From Streptomyces sp. NBC_00193 (lineage in GTDB: Bacteria > Actinomycetota > Actinomycetes > Streptomycetales > Streptomycetaceae): a DNA stretch of 64,000 nucleotides. The notes under the pieces were generated by a model. It made no database searches. It was given only the letters and a program-made list of their open reading frames with translations, and was not told the DNA's origin. The first letter of the stretch is position 1. Each line of letters begins with the position of its first letter. Shown one piece after another: positions 47,028 through 55,756 of the stretch. Both the position numbers and the translations under genes were made by a program. The stretch covers positions 4,774,001 through 4,838,000 of the forward strand of contig NZ_JAPEMM010000001.1 of assembly GCF_026342735.1 (NCBI RefSeq). The letters run 5' to 3'.

Positions 47028-47625
47028 TCAGGCCATGGTTCGCGGAGCCGTCGGTGCGGCCCAGGGTGTGGCCCTGTCGGCGCGCGGCAGCAAGGCGATG
47101 GCAGGCAAGGTGAAGGCCGCCGCCACGGCGAAGAGCGGCGGGTACCCGTGGCCCGCGATCAGCGCGCCCGCCAGGGGCGGGACGAGGACCACCGCGGCGT
47201 GCTGTCCCACCTGGTGCACCCCCAGCAGCCGCATCGGCCGGACCCGGCTGGCCGACCAGGCGTCCCGAGGCCCAGCTGACGGAGGAGCCCGCGGCCCCGG
47301 CCAGTACGAGCAGCGCGCCCAGCGGCCGGACCCCGGGCGCGGCGGCCGCCAGGGCCATCGCCCCGGCAGCGCCAAGCAGTCCGGCCGACAGTGCCAACCG
47401 CTCCCCGTACCGGCCGGCGACCACGCCCCAGCCGATCAGGCCGAGCAGCACCCCGGCGATCGGGCAGGAGACGAGGACCCCGGCGCCCACCAGCGACAGG
47501 CCGAGCTCGCGCTGGAGCGCGGGGAGCAGGTAGGGCAGCGCGTAGAGCACCGTCGTACTGGCGGTCTGGCCACCGGTGCCCAGGGCGAGCATGAGCCGAC
47601 TGCGGGGTATCCGCTCCTCGGTCAT
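47028..47625 (-). pseudogene. Truncated, frameshifted MFS transporter
   Basis: From ATG 47625 the first 115 codons read as membrane helices 1-4 of a major-facilitator protein (LMLALGTGGQTASTTVLYAL ... GLLGAAGAMALAAAAPGVRP ... SSVSWASGRLVG). The frame then decays, and helices 5-6 (LLGVHQVGQHAAVVLVPPLA, then GYPPLFAVAAAFTLPAIALL) continue in another frame to a stop at 47028. The whole second half (helices 7-12) is absent. A frameshift between helices 4 and 5 plus a 3' deletion beside a dispersed repeat explains this. Confidence 0.75.
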
Positions 47626-47708
47626 GCCGGCACTCTAGTGAGCGTTCCGCCATGCGAGATGAAGATTTCGCATGGCAAGACCCCGCGCTGCGCCCCGCCC
47701 CGCCCCGC

Positions 47709-48422
47709 CTAGCGCTTGCCCTGGTCGCCGATCCCCGGCTGTCCGAAGGTGTCCGGGACCGGCAGGGTCGACCAGCGGGTGACGGGCCAGGCGACGACGA
47801 CGGCGCGGCCGACGACGTCCGACACCGGTACGAAGCCGTGGGTCTTCGGGTCGTTCTGGTGGTAGCGGGAGTCCGAGGACTTCTGGCGGTGGTCCCCCAT
47901 GACCCAGAGCTTCCCGGCCGGCACGGTGACCGGGCCGAACGGCTTGTCGCCGCAGGGAGTGTTCCCCGGGAAGACGTACGGCTCGTCCAGCGCCTTGCCG
48001 TTGACCTCGACCGGCCCGTTCCCGCGGCATTCGACCGTGTCGCCGCCGACCGCGATGACCCGCTTGATCAGGTCCTTCTCGTTGGCGGAGGGCATCAGGC
48101 CGATGGCGCTGAGGGCGTTCTGGACGGCGTTGCGCTCCGGGACGGGCTCGCCGTCCAGCCAGTCGCTCGGGTCGTGGAAGACGACGACCTCGCCGCGTTC
48201 GGGCTCCGAGCCGAACCAGGGGGTGAGCTTGTCGACCAGGACCCGGTCCCCGCGCTGGAGGGTGTTCTGCATCGAGACGGAGGGGATGGAGAACGCCTGG
48301 AAGAGGAAGGTCTTGATCAAGAACGCCACCACGAGGGCGATGGCGACGAGCAGCGGCAGTTCCTTCCAGAACGGCCGCTGCTTGGACCTGGACGCGGTCT
48401 GCGCGTCGGCTGGGGCGCCCAT
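47709..48422 (-). CDS. lepB: Signal peptidase I (LepB)
   Basis: A 237-residue type I signal peptidase. One N-terminal membrane anchor (about residues 22-42) is followed by box B with the catalytic serine (IPSVSMQNTL), box C (RGDRVLVDK), box D with the catalytic lysine (LIKRVIAVGGD) and box E (VMGDHRQKSSDSRYH; usual GDNRxxSxDSR with N to H). It removes signal peptides from exported proteins at the outer membrane face. Start ATG 48422. Streptomycetes have several such enzymes. Confidence 0.95.
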   Translation of the reverse strand: MGAPADAQTASRSKQRPFWKELPLLVAIALVVAFLIKTFLFQAFSIPSVSMQNTLQRGDRVLVDKLTPWFGSEPERGEVVVFHDPSDWLDGEPVPERNAVQNALSAIGLMPSANEKDLIKRVIAVGGDTVECRGNGPVEVNGKALDEPYVFPGNTPCGDKPFGPVTVPAGKLWVMGDHRQKSSDSRYHQNDPKTHGFVPVSDVVGRAVVVAWPVTRWSTLPVPDTFGQPGIGDQGKR

Positions 48423-48489
48423 CGAGGCCTCCGATCACGTGTCGACCAGGCCTACGAAACACCATGAGGCGGTGTGACGGCGGTAAGGA

Positions 48490-48519
48490 CGGCCCCCGGG
48501 AGCGGTGCCCCGGGGGCCG
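48490..48519 (-). terminator. Hairpin after the thiolase gene
   Basis: CGGCCCCCGGG (48490-48500) pairs with CCCGGGGGCCG (48509-48519), an 11-bp stem, just downstream of the minus-strand thiolase stop and before lepB. No T run. Confidence 0.6.
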
Positions 48520-48532
48520 TTCCGGCAGGGTG

Positions 48533-49690
48533 CTAGAGCCGCTCGATGATGGTGACGTTGGCCTGGCCGCCGCCCTCGCACATGGTCTGGAGGCCGAAGC
48601 GGCCGCCCGTGCGCTCCAGTTCGTGGAGCAGGGTCGTCATCAGCTTGACGCCCGTCGCGCCCAGGGGGTGTCCCAGGGCGATCGCGCCGCCGTTGACGTT
48701 GACCCGCTCCGGGTCCGCGCCCGTCTCCTTCAGCCAGGCCAGGGCCACCGGGGCGAAGGCCTCGTTGATCTCGACCAGGTCGATGTCGGCGAGGGACATG
48801 CCCGTCTTCTTCAGGGCGTACGCCGTCGCCGGGATCGGCGCCGACAGCATGCGGATCGGGTCCTCGCCGCGCACCGACAGGTGGTGGATGCGCGCCCGCG
48901 GGCGCAGCCCGTGTTCCCGTACCGCCCGCTCCGAGGCCAGCAGCATCGCCGCCGCACCGTCCGACACCTGCGAGGAGACCGCCGCCGTGATCGTGCCGCC
49001 CTCCATGACCGGCTTGAGCCCCGCCATCTTCTCCAGGGTGGTGTCGCGGCGCGGACCCTCGTCCACCGACACCGACCCGTACGGCACGATCTCCCGCTCG
49101 AAGCGGCCCTCGTCGATCGCGCGCAGCGCCCGCTGGTGGGAGCGCAGGGCGAACTCCTCCATGTCGAGGCGGGAGATGCCCCACTTCTCGGCGATCAGCT
49201 GGGCCCCGTAGAACTGGTTGACGGGGGAGTCCCCGTACCGGGCCCGCCACCCCTGCGAGCCGAGGTACGGGCCCTCGGTGAAGCCGAGCGGCTCCGCCGC
49301 CTGCCGCGAGGCGAAGGCGATCGGGATCATCGACATGTTCTGGGTGCCGCCGGCGACCACCAGGTCCTGGGTGCCGGACATGACGCCCTGCGCCGCGAAG
49401 TGCACGGCCTGCTGCGAGGATCCGCACTGACGGTCGATGGTGACGCCGGGGACCTCCTCGGGGAGCCCCGCCGCGAGCCAGGCCGTCCGGGCGATGTCGC
49501 CGGCCTGCGGCCCCACCGTGTCGAGGCAGCCGAAGACCACGTCCTCGACGGCCGACGGGTCGATCCCGGACCGTTCGACGAGCGCCTTGAGGACGTGTGC
49601 CCCCAGGTCGGCGGGGTGGACCTCGGACAGGCCCCCCTTGCGCCGCCCCACGGGGGTGCGTACCGCTTCGACTATGTAGGCCTCGGGCAT
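48533..49690 (-). CDS. fadA6: Steroid-type thiolase, FadA6-like
   Basis: A 385-residue thiolase. The nucleophile Cys is in TIDRQCGSSQQAV (near residue 90), the second active-site His in NEAFAPVALAWLKE, and the third block is CEGGGQANVTIIERL at the C-terminus with the acid/base Cys. The text runs parallel to mycobacterial FadA6, a KstR2-regulon enzyme that thiolyses intermediates of steroid C/D rings. It lies 24 bp after the kstR2-like gene in the order fadE30-ipdF-kstR2-fadA6, the same order I recall for M. tuberculosis. Confidence 0.85.
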   Translation of the reverse strand: MPEAYIVEAVRTPVGRRKGGLSEVHPADLGAHVLKALVERSGIDPSAVEDVVFGCLDTVGPQAGDIARTAWLAAGLPEEVPGVTIDRQCGSSQQAVHFAAQGVMSGTQDLVVAGGTQNMSMIPIAFASRQAAEPLGFTEGPYLGSQGWRARYGDSPVNQFYGAQLIAEKWGISRLDMEEFALRSHQRALRAIDEGRFEREIVPYGSVSVDEGPRRDTTLEKMAGLKPVMEGGTITAAVSSQVSDGAAAMLLASERAVREHGLRPRARIHHLSVRGEDPIRMLSAPIPATAYALKKTGMSLADIDLVEINEAFAPVALAWLKETGADPERVNVNGGAIALGHPLGATGVKLMTTLLHELERTGGRFGLQTMCEGGGQANVTIIERL

Positions 49691-49714
49691 CGGAACTCCT
49701 CGGGAATATGCGAG

Positions 49715-50350
49715 TTACGTACGGGTGGCGATGCCGTCCAGGACCATCGACAGGTACTGGCGGGCGATCTCCTCGGGGCTGTGCTGGCCGCCCGGCCGGT
49801 ACCAGGACGCCGCCACCCACACCGTGTCGCGCACGAAGCGGTAGGTGAGGCGGATGTCCAGGTCGGCACGGAAGACCCCGTCCGCGACCCCGCGCTCCAG
49901 CGTCCCCAGCCACGCCTTCTCGAACTTGACCTGCGAGTCCGAGAGGTAGTGGAAGCGGGGCTGGACCGACAGGGTCCGGGACTCCTTCTGGTAGATGGCG
50001 ACGGCGGCGCGGTGCCGGTCGATCTCCCGGAACGATTCGGTGACGAGGGCCTCGATGGTCTCCCTGGGTCCGAGACCGGCGGCGAGGACGGTGTCGTACC
50101 CCTCCCACAGCTCGGTCAGGAAGGCGGAGAGGATCTCGTCGAGCATCGATTCCTTGGAATCGAAGTGGTAGTAGAGGCTGCCGGCGAGCATGCCGGCGGC
50201 GTCGGCGATCTTGCGGACGGTGGTGGCGTTGTAGCCCTGCGCGGCGAAGACCTCGGCGGCGGTGTCGAGGAGTTCGCGGCGGCGTTCGGGCGACGCCGTC
50301 ACCTGGGGCTTCTTCTTGGCCGTCGGTGTGATCGGCTTGTTCGTTGGCAC
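49715..50350 (-). CDS. kstR2: TetR family regulator, KstR2-like
   Basis: A 211-residue TetR repressor. The helix-turn-helix is NATTVRKIADAAGMLAGSLYYHF (two overlapping helices, residues about 40-62), and the ligand domain keeps IDRHRAAVAIYQKE and RDTVWVAASWYRPGG, both characteristic of KstR2, which releases DNA on binding HIP-CoA. It starts GTG 50350, 40 bp after the ipdF-like gene, inside the catabolic operon. An operator-like palindrome lies at 52345-52364. Confidence 0.85.
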   Translation of the reverse strand: MPTNKPITPTAKKKPQVTASPERRRELLDTAAEVFAAQGYNATTVRKIADAAGMLAGSLYYHFDSKESMLDEILSAFLTELWEGYDTVLAAGLGPRETIEALVTESFREIDRHRAAVAIYQKESRTLSVQPRFHYLSDSQVKFEKAWLGTLERGVADGVFRADLDIRLTYRFVRDTVWVAASWYRPGGQHSPEEIARQYLSMVLDGIATRT

Positions 50351-50390
50351 GCGTCCATTCTGGTCCCCCGCCGGCTGCTCATCGGCCGTC

Positions 50391-51185
50391 CTACGCGTGC
50401 TGACTGCTGACCGACACGGTCTCGCCCGTCATGTACGACGAGTAGCCGCTGGCCAGGAACACGATGACGTTGGCGACCTCCCAGGGCTCGGCGTACCGGC
50501 CGAAGGCCTCGCGGGCGGTGAGTTCCGTGAGCAGCTCCTCGCTGGTGACCTTCACCAGGTGCGGGTGCATGGCCAGGCTCGGCGCGACCGCGTTGATCCG
50601 TACGCCGAACTCCGCGGCCTCCAGCGCCGCGCAGCGGGTCAGCGCCATCACCCCGGCCTTGGCGGCGGCGTAGTGGGCCTGCCCGGTCTGGGCGCGCCAG
50701 CCGACGACGGAGGCGTTGTTGACGATCACCCCGCCCGTTCCGGAGGCCTGCATGGAGCGCATCGCGGCGCGGGTGCAGCGGAAGGTGCCGTTCAGCGTGA
50801 CGTCGAGGACGCGGGACCACTGGTCGTCGGTCATGTCGACGAGGCTGGCGGTGCCGCCGAGCCCGGCGTTGTTGACGACGAGGTCGAGGCGGCCGTGGAG
50901 CCGTTCGGCGAGCGCGAAGAAGGCGCCCACCTGCTCCTCGTCGGTGACGTCGCAGGGCAGGGAGGCGACCCGGTCCGCGCCGAACTCCGCGGCCAGCGCC
51001 TCCTCGCTCTCCTTGAGGCGTCGGGCGTGCGCGTCGCCGATGAGGACGCGGGCCCCCTCCTCCAGGAAGCGGCGGGCGGTGGCCCCGCCGATGCCGGCTC
51101 CGGCGGCCGCGGTGATCACGGCGGTCCGGCCGGTCAGCAGGCCGTGCCCGGCCACGTACTCGGGTGCATTGCCGATCGGGTTCAC
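50391..51185 (-). CDS. ipdF: SDR dehydrogenase, IpdF-like
   Basis: A 264-residue SDR: TAAAGAGIGGATARRFL cofactor loop (near residue 25), NNAGLGG, NNASVVGWRAQ with the catalytic Ser, HYAAAKAGVMALTR with the Tyr/Lys pair, and SYMTGETVSVSSQHA at the C-terminus. The WRAQ and CAALEAAEFGVRINAVAPS stretches parallel mycobacterial IpdF (a KstR2-regulon hydroxyacyl-CoA dehydrogenase). GTG start overlaps the fadE30-like stop by 4 bp. Confidence 0.83.
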   Translation of the reverse strand: MNPIGNAPEYVAGHGLLTGRTAVITAAAGAGIGGATARRFLEEGARVLIGDAHARRLKESEEALAAEFGADRVASLPCDVTDEEQVGAFFALAERLHGRLDLVVNNAGLGGTASLVDMTDDQWSRVLDVTLNGTFRCTRAAMRSMQASGTGGVIVNNASVVGWRAQTGQAHYAAAKAGVMALTRCAALEAAEFGVRINAVAPSLAMHPHLVKVTSEELLTELTAREAFGRYAEPWEVANVIVFLASGYSSYMTGETVSVSSQHA

Positions 51186-52330
51186 GCCCGTACCTCCTTG
51201 GGAAGGCCGAGGATGCGCTCGGCGACGATGGTGCGCTGGATCTCGTCGGAGCCCGCGTAGATCGTGTCGGCGCGGGAGAAGAGGAAGAGCCGCTGCCAGT
51301 CGTCGAGGTCGTACGGGTCCCCGTGCGTCCCGGCCGCGAGCAGCGAGGCGGCTCCGCAGACGTCCATGGCGAGTTCGCCGAGGTCCCGGTGCCAGCGGGC
51401 CCAGTACAGCTTGGCCGTGGACGGGGCGACCCCGGGCCGCAGCGCGGAGGCCCGCATGGTCTCCAGGCCGATCCAGGCCCGGACGAGCCGGTCGCGGATC
51501 AGCGGATCGGCCATCGCGCCGTTGTGCTTCGCCAGCGCGGCCAGGTCCTCCAGCTCGCGGCGGAAGCCGACCTGCTGGCCGAGGGTGGAGACGCCGCGCT
51601 CGAAGCCGAGGGTGGCCATGGCGACGGCCCAGCCCTCGCCGGGCGCGCCGACCACGTGGGCGGCGTCGGTGCGGGCCCCGTCGAAGAAGACCTCGTTGAA
51701 CTCGGAGGTCCCGGTCAGCTGCACGATGGGCCGGACCTCCACCCCGGGCTGGTCCATCGGGACCAGGAGGTAGGACAGTCCGGCGTGCCGGCGGGAGCCC
51801 GGCTCGGTGCGGGCCACGACGAAGCACCACTGCGCCTCGTGGGCCAGGGAGGTCCAGATCTTCTGGCCGTCCACCACCCACGCGCCGTCCACGAGGGCGG
51901 CCCGGGTGCGGATGTTGGCCAGGTCCGAGCCGGCGTCGGGCTCGCTGTACCCCTGGCACCACAGCTCTTCCACGGCCCGGACGGGCGGCAGGAAGCGCCG
52001 CCGCTGCTCCTCGGTGCCGTGCGCGATGAGGGTGGGGCCGAGGAGCTGCTCGCCTATGTGGTTCACGCGCGCGGGCGCGTCGGCCAGCGCGTACTCCTCG
52101 TGGAAGGCGATCTGCTGCGCCGTGCTCGCGCCGCGGCCTCCGTACTCGACGGGCCAGCCCACGCAGGTCCAGCCGTGCGCCGCCATGTGCCGTTCCCAGG
52201 CGAGGCGTTCGGCGAAGGCCTCGTGCTCCCGGCCCGGTCCGCCGCGGCCCTTGAGGGCGGCGAACTCGCCGGTGAGGTGGGCCCGTAGCCAACTCCGAAC
52301 CTCGGTGCGGAACTCCTCGACGCTGCTCAT
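51182..52330 (-). CDS. fadE30: Acyl-CoA dehydrogenase, FadE30-like
   Basis: A 382-residue acyl-CoA dehydrogenase. Blocks FAALKGRGGPGREHEAF, CQGYSEPDAGSDLANI, GQKIWTSLAHEAQWCFV, FERGVSTLGQQV and SDEIQRTIVAERILGLP match the FadE30 pattern closely; FadE30 dehydrogenates 5-hydroxy-methylhexahydroindanone-propanoyl-CoA in HIP catabolism. It is the first gene of the minus-strand operon, 46 bp from a divergent hydratase gene with a KstR2-type site between. Confidence 0.86.
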   Translation of the reverse strand: MSSVEEFRTEVRSWLRAHLTGEFAALKGRGGPGREHEAFAERLAWERHMAAHGWTCVGWPVEYGGRGASTAQQIAFHEEYALADAPARVNHIGEQLLGPTLIAHGTEEQRRRFLPPVRAVEELWCQGYSEPDAGSDLANIRTRAALVDGAWVVDGQKIWTSLAHEAQWCFVVARTEPGSRRHAGLSYLLVPMDQPGVEVRPIVQLTGTSEFNEVFFDGARTDAAHVVGAPGEGWAVAMATLGFERGVSTLGQQVGFRRELEDLAALAKHNGAMADPLIRDRLVRAWIGLETMRASALRPGVAPSTAKLYWARWHRDLGELAMDVCGAASLLAAGTHGDPYDLDDWQRLFLFSRADTIYAGSDEIQRTIVAERILGLPKEVRA

Positions 52331-52344
52331 GGCCGTACGTTAAC

Positions 52345-52364
52345 CTACCAAACACTTGTTAGGG
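52345..52364. promoter_or_regulatory. KstR2-type operator in divergent promoter
   Basis: CCTACCAAACACTTGTTAGG is an imperfect palindrome centred between the fadE30-like and hydratase starts. Its core ACCAAACACTTGTT (52347-52360) matches the reported KstR2 motif AnCAAGnnCTTGnT at nine of ten fixed positions. Binding here would control both operons. Confidence 0.65.
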
Positions 52365-52376
52365 AAGGATGCAGCG

Positions 52377-53237
52377 ATGCCCGGAGAGATGTCCGACGAA
52401 ACCCCCGTGCTCTACGAGCGCCGCGGCCCGGTCGCGTACGTGACCATGAACCGCCCCCGGTACCGCAACGCCCAGAACAGCGCGATGACCTACGCCCTCG
52501 ACGACGCCTTCTACCGGGCCGCCGACGATCCCGCGGTCAAGGTCGTCGTCCTGGCCGGGGCCGGCGAGCACTTCTCGGCGGGCCACGACATCGGCACCCC
52601 CGAGCGCGACGCCCACCTGCCCTTCGAACGCCGGGCCGGCCTGTGGTGGGACCACTCCCAGCGCTCCGGCGCCGAATCCCGCTTCGCCCGCGAATCCGAG
52701 GTCTACCTCGGCATGTGCCGGCGCTGGCGCGAACTGCCCAAACCCGTCATCGCCTCCGTCCACGGCGCGTGCGTGGCCGGCGGGCTGATGCTCGCCTGGG
52801 TCTGCGACCTGATCGTGGCCAGCGAGGACGCCTTCTTCGCCGACCCGGTCGTCCGCATGGGCATCCCGGGCGTCGAGTACTTCGCCCACCCCTGGGCCAT
52901 GCCCCCGCGCATCGCCAAGGAATTCCTCTACACCGGCGACCGGATGCCCGCCCGCCGCGCCCACGAGATCGGCATGGTCAACCGGGTCGTCGAGCGGGCC
53001 GAACTGGCCGAAGCCACCGACCGGCTCGCCCTGCGGATCGCCGAGATGCCCTCCTTCGGACTCGCCCTCACCAAGCGGGCCGTCAACCAGGCCGAGGACC
53101 TCCAGGGACTGCACACCGGCATGGACTCCGTCTTCGGCCTGCACCACCTCGCGCACGCCCACAACGCCGAAACGGCGGCGGACTCGCTCGGCGGAATGAA
53201 CATCGCCGCGATGAAGATGAAGGAGGCGAACAGCTGA
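52377..53237 (+). CDS. Enoyl-CoA hydratase/isomerase family protein
   Basis: A 286-residue crotonase. The oxyanion-hole segments are EHFSAGHDIG (near residue 66) and HGACVAGGLMLAW (near 128). The catalytic Glu position is unclear: the segment before the second catalytic block reads VRMGIPGVEYFAHPW. It resembles EchA13-type proteins. AAGGA lies eight bases before ATG 52377. The stop and the next start share TGATG, so it is coupled to two acyl-CoA dehydrogenase genes; I recall the same trio (echA13-fadE17-fadE18) in M. tuberculosis. Confidence 0.87.
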   Translation: MPGEMSDETPVLYERRGPVAYVTMNRPRYRNAQNSAMTYALDDAFYRAADDPAVKVVVLAGAGEHFSAGHDIGTPERDAHLPFERRAGLWWDHSQRSGAESRFARESEVYLGMCRRWRELPKPVIASVHGACVAGGLMLAWVCDLIVASEDAFFADPVVRMGIPGVEYFAHPWAMPPRIAKEFLYTGDRMPARRAHEIGMVNRVVERAELAEATDRLALRIAEMPSFGLALTKRAVNQAEDLQGLHTGMDSVFGLHHLAHAHNAETAADSLGGMNIAAMKMKEANS

Positions 53238-54382
53238 TGGACCTGAACCATGCGGCGGACGTGGAGGCCTTCCGGGCCGAGGCGCGCGACTGGCTGGCCG
53301 CCCACGTGCCCGCCACCCCCCTGCCCTCCCTGGAGACCCGCGAGGGCTTCGCCGCGCACCGGGAATGGGAGGCGCTCCTGCACTCCGCCCGCTGGTCGGT
53401 GGTGTCCTGGCCCGAGGAGTACGGCGGCCGCGGCGTCGACATCGAGCACTGGCTGGTCTTCGAGGAGGAGTACTGGGCCTCCGGCGCGCCCGGCCGCGTC
53501 TCGCAGAACGGCATCAACCTGCTCGCCCCCACCCTCTTCGACCACGCCACCGACGAACAGCGCGCCCGCGTCCTGCCCTCCATGGCGAGCGGCGAGGTGA
53601 TCTGGGCGCAGGCCTGGTCGGAGCCCGGATCCGGCTCCGACCTCGCCTCCCTCACCTCCCGGGCCGTGCGCACCGAAGGCGGCTGGCTGCTGTCCGGACA
53701 GAAGACCTGGTCCTCGCGGGCCGCCTTCGCCGACCGGGCCTTCGGCATCTTCCGCACCGACCCCGACGCACCCAAACCCCATCAGGGCCTCACCTACCTG
53801 ATGTTCGACCTGCACGCCCCCGGGGTCACCGTGCGGCCCATCGGCCGCCTCGACGGCAAGCCCGCCTTCGCGGAACTCTTCCTCGACGAGGTCTTCGTCC
53901 CCGACGCGGACGTCATCGGGGAGCCCGGACAGGGCTGGCGGATCGCCATGTCCACCACCGGCAACGAGCGCGGGCTCACCCTGCGCGCCCCTGGCCGCTT
54001 CCTCGCCGCCGCCGACCGCCTCGTCGAGCTCTGGCAGAGCCACGGCGACCCGGCCGACACCGCCCTGCGCGACCGGGTCGCCGACGCCGTCGTCGGAGCC
54101 CGCGCCTACCAGCTGTTCACCTGGGCCAACGCCTCCCGCTTCGCCGCCGGAGAGACGATCGGCGCCGAGTCCAGCCTGAACAAGGTGTTCTGGTCCCAGT
54201 ACGACATCGCCCTGCACGAGAGCGCCCTCGACCTGCTCGGCCCCGACGCGGAACTCGCCGACGGGGAATGGGCCGAGCCGTGGATCTTCTCCCTCGCCGG
54301 TCCCATCTACGCCGGGACCAACGAGATCCAGCGCGACATCATCGCCGAGCGGCTGCTCGGCCTCCCGAAGGGCCGCCGCTGA
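53237..54382 (+). CDS. Acyl-CoA dehydrogenase, large subunit of a pair
   Basis: A 381-residue dehydrogenase: SVVSWPEEYGGRG, WAQAWSEPGSGSDLASL (flavin and substrate contacts), GQKTWSSRAAFADRAFG, EPGQGWRIAMSTTGNERG and the C-terminal GPIYAGTNEIQRDIIAERL. It starts on the last base of the hydratase stop and overlaps the next, shorter dehydrogenase by 1 bp. Adjacent unequal FadE pairs in actinobacteria form alpha2-beta2 enzymes acting on bulky ring-bearing CoA esters; that assembly is inferred here. Confidence 0.88.
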   Translation: MDLNHAADVEAFRAEARDWLAAHVPATPLPSLETREGFAAHREWEALLHSARWSVVSWPEEYGGRGVDIEHWLVFEEEYWASGAPGRVSQNGINLLAPTLFDHATDEQRARVLPSMASGEVIWAQAWSEPGSGSDLASLTSRAVRTEGGWLLSGQKTWSSRAAFADRAFGIFRTDPDAPKPHQGLTYLMFDLHAPGVTVRPIGRLDGKPAFAELFLDEVFVPDADVIGEPGQGWRIAMSTTGNERGLTLRAPGRFLAAADRLVELWQSHGDPADTALRDRVADAVVGARAYQLFTWANASRFAAGETIGAESSLNKVFWSQYDIALHESALDLLGPDAELADGEWAEPWIFSLAGPIYAGTNEIQRDIIAERLLGLPKGRR

Positions 54383-55371
54383 TGCGCTTCCTGCCGTCCG
54401 AAGAACAGTCGGACTTCGCCCGCACCCTGCGCGGACTGCTCGCCGCCTCGGACGTCCCGGCGGCGGTACGGGCCTGGGGCGCGGGCGACCACGCACCGGG
54501 CAAGGCGCTGTGGGCGCGGCTCGCCGCCACCGGGCTGTTCGCCCTCGCGGCCGACGAGGCCCACGAGGGCATGGGCCTGATGCCGCTGGAGCTGGCCACC
54601 GGCTTCGTGGAGCTGGGCCGCGCCGGGGTCCCCGGCCCGCTGGTGGAGACGGCCGCCGCCGCCGTGCTCCTGACCCGGCTCGGCGACGAAGCACCGGCCA
54701 AGCGGTTCCTCCCCGGGCTGGTCGCGGGGGAGACCTCGGCCACCCTCACCCTGCCCGGCGCGGGCCCGTACGCCCTGGACGCCGACGCGGCCACCCACCT
54801 CTTCACGGTGTCCCCGGCCGGGGAGCTGCGCCTGGCCCCCGGCGCCGGACCGCTGCGCACCTCCATCGACCCCGCCCGCCGCCTGGCCCTCCCGGACGGC
54901 GGCGGCGAACTCCTCGCCGCCGGCCCGGCGGTCACCGCGGCGGCCCGGGACGCCGCGGACTGGGCCCGGCTGCTCACCGCCGCCCAGTGCCTCGGCACCG
55001 GCGAGGCCCTCCTCGCGCGCACGGTGGAGTACGCGAAGCAGCGCACGCAGTTCGGCACGGCGATCGGCGGCTTCCAGGCGGTGAAGCACCGGCTCGCCGA
55101 CACCCTGCTCGGCCTGGAGTTCGCCCGGCCCCTGCTGTGGGCGGCCGCGCTCACCCTGGCCCCCGGGGAGATCGCCGCGGCGAAGCTGACCGCGGGCGAA
55201 GCGGCGTACGCGGCCGCCATGACCGCGCTCCAGCTCCACGGCGCCGTCGGCTACACCGAGGAACTCGACCTCTCCCTGTGGCTGCGCAAGGCCCGCCCGC
55301 TGCGCGACGCCTGGGGGAGCCCCTCGCAGTGCCGGGCGGCGGTCCTTCAGGAGCGGCTGCGGGCGCTGTAA
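54382..55371 (+). CDS. Acyl-CoA dehydrogenase, small subunit of a pair
   Basis: A 329-residue, shortened dehydrogenase homologue. It keeps VEYAKQRTQFGTAIGGFQAV and the LHGAVGYTEELDLSLWLRKA block, but the middle beta domain is reduced and the usual catalytic segments are weak, as in the non-catalytic or complementary subunit of heteromeric steroid-type FadE enzymes. It begins in a TGATG overlap with the previous gene and its 3' end overlaps the convergent membrane-protein gene by 25 bp. Confidence 0.84.
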   Translation: MRFLPSEEQSDFARTLRGLLAASDVPAAVRAWGAGDHAPGKALWARLAATGLFALAADEAHEGMGLMPLELATGFVELGRAGVPGPLVETAAAAVLLTRLGDEAPAKRFLPGLVAGETSATLTLPGAGPYALDADAATHLFTVSPAGELRLAPGAGPLRTSIDPARRLALPDGGGELLAAGPAVTAAARDAADWARLLTAAQCLGTGEALLARTVEYAKQRTQFGTAIGGFQAVKHRLADTLLGLEFARPLLWAAALTLAPGEIAAAKLTAGEAAYAAAMTALQLHGAVGYTEELDLSLWLRKARPLRDAWGSPSQCRAAVLQERLRAL

Positions 55372-55745
55372 GTCCGAAACGTGGCGGAGAGGGCCGTGTT
55401 CACGACCACGGCCACCGCGAACCACAGGGCCGGCTGCCGCTGCCCGAGCGCGAACAGCGCCAGGGTGGCGGCGCCGTACACCACGGCCTTGACCGCGAGC
55501 TGCGCGGCGAGCGGGACGGCGTACCGGGCCTTCGGCGCGGCGAACATCCCCCAGACCACGGCGGCGGCGGCCGGCGCGGCCACCGCCAGGGCGAGGGAGC
55601 CCACCCATCCGACGTCCCGGCTGAAGCCCCACCAGGCCAGCACGACCAGGATCAGCAGCTCCAGCAGGAAGGCGATGCCCTCGTTGACGAGGAAGAACAC
55701 GTGGACGGGCCGGGACAGCCGGGAGGACGACGGAGTGGGTGACAT
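55347..55745 (-). CDS. YrdB/DUF2568-like four-helix membrane protein
   Basis: A 132-residue integral membrane protein with four hydrophobic segments (about residues 15-38, 46-66, 74-98 and 104-122). The opening NEGIAFLLELLILVVLAWWGF and the FAAPKARYAVP loop are typical of the YrdB family, whose function is unknown. It ends inside the convergent dehydrogenase gene and starts 11 bp after the methyltransferase stop, so it is probably cotranscribed with it. Confidence 0.8.
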   Translation of the reverse strand: MSPTPSSSRLSRPVHVFFLVNEGIAFLLELLILVVLAWWGFSRDVGWVGSLALAVAAPAAAAVVWGMFAAPKARYAVPLAAQLAVKAVVYGAATLALFALGQRQPALWFAVAVVVNTALSATFRTYSARSRS

Positions 55746-55756
55746 GGCGGTCAGCC

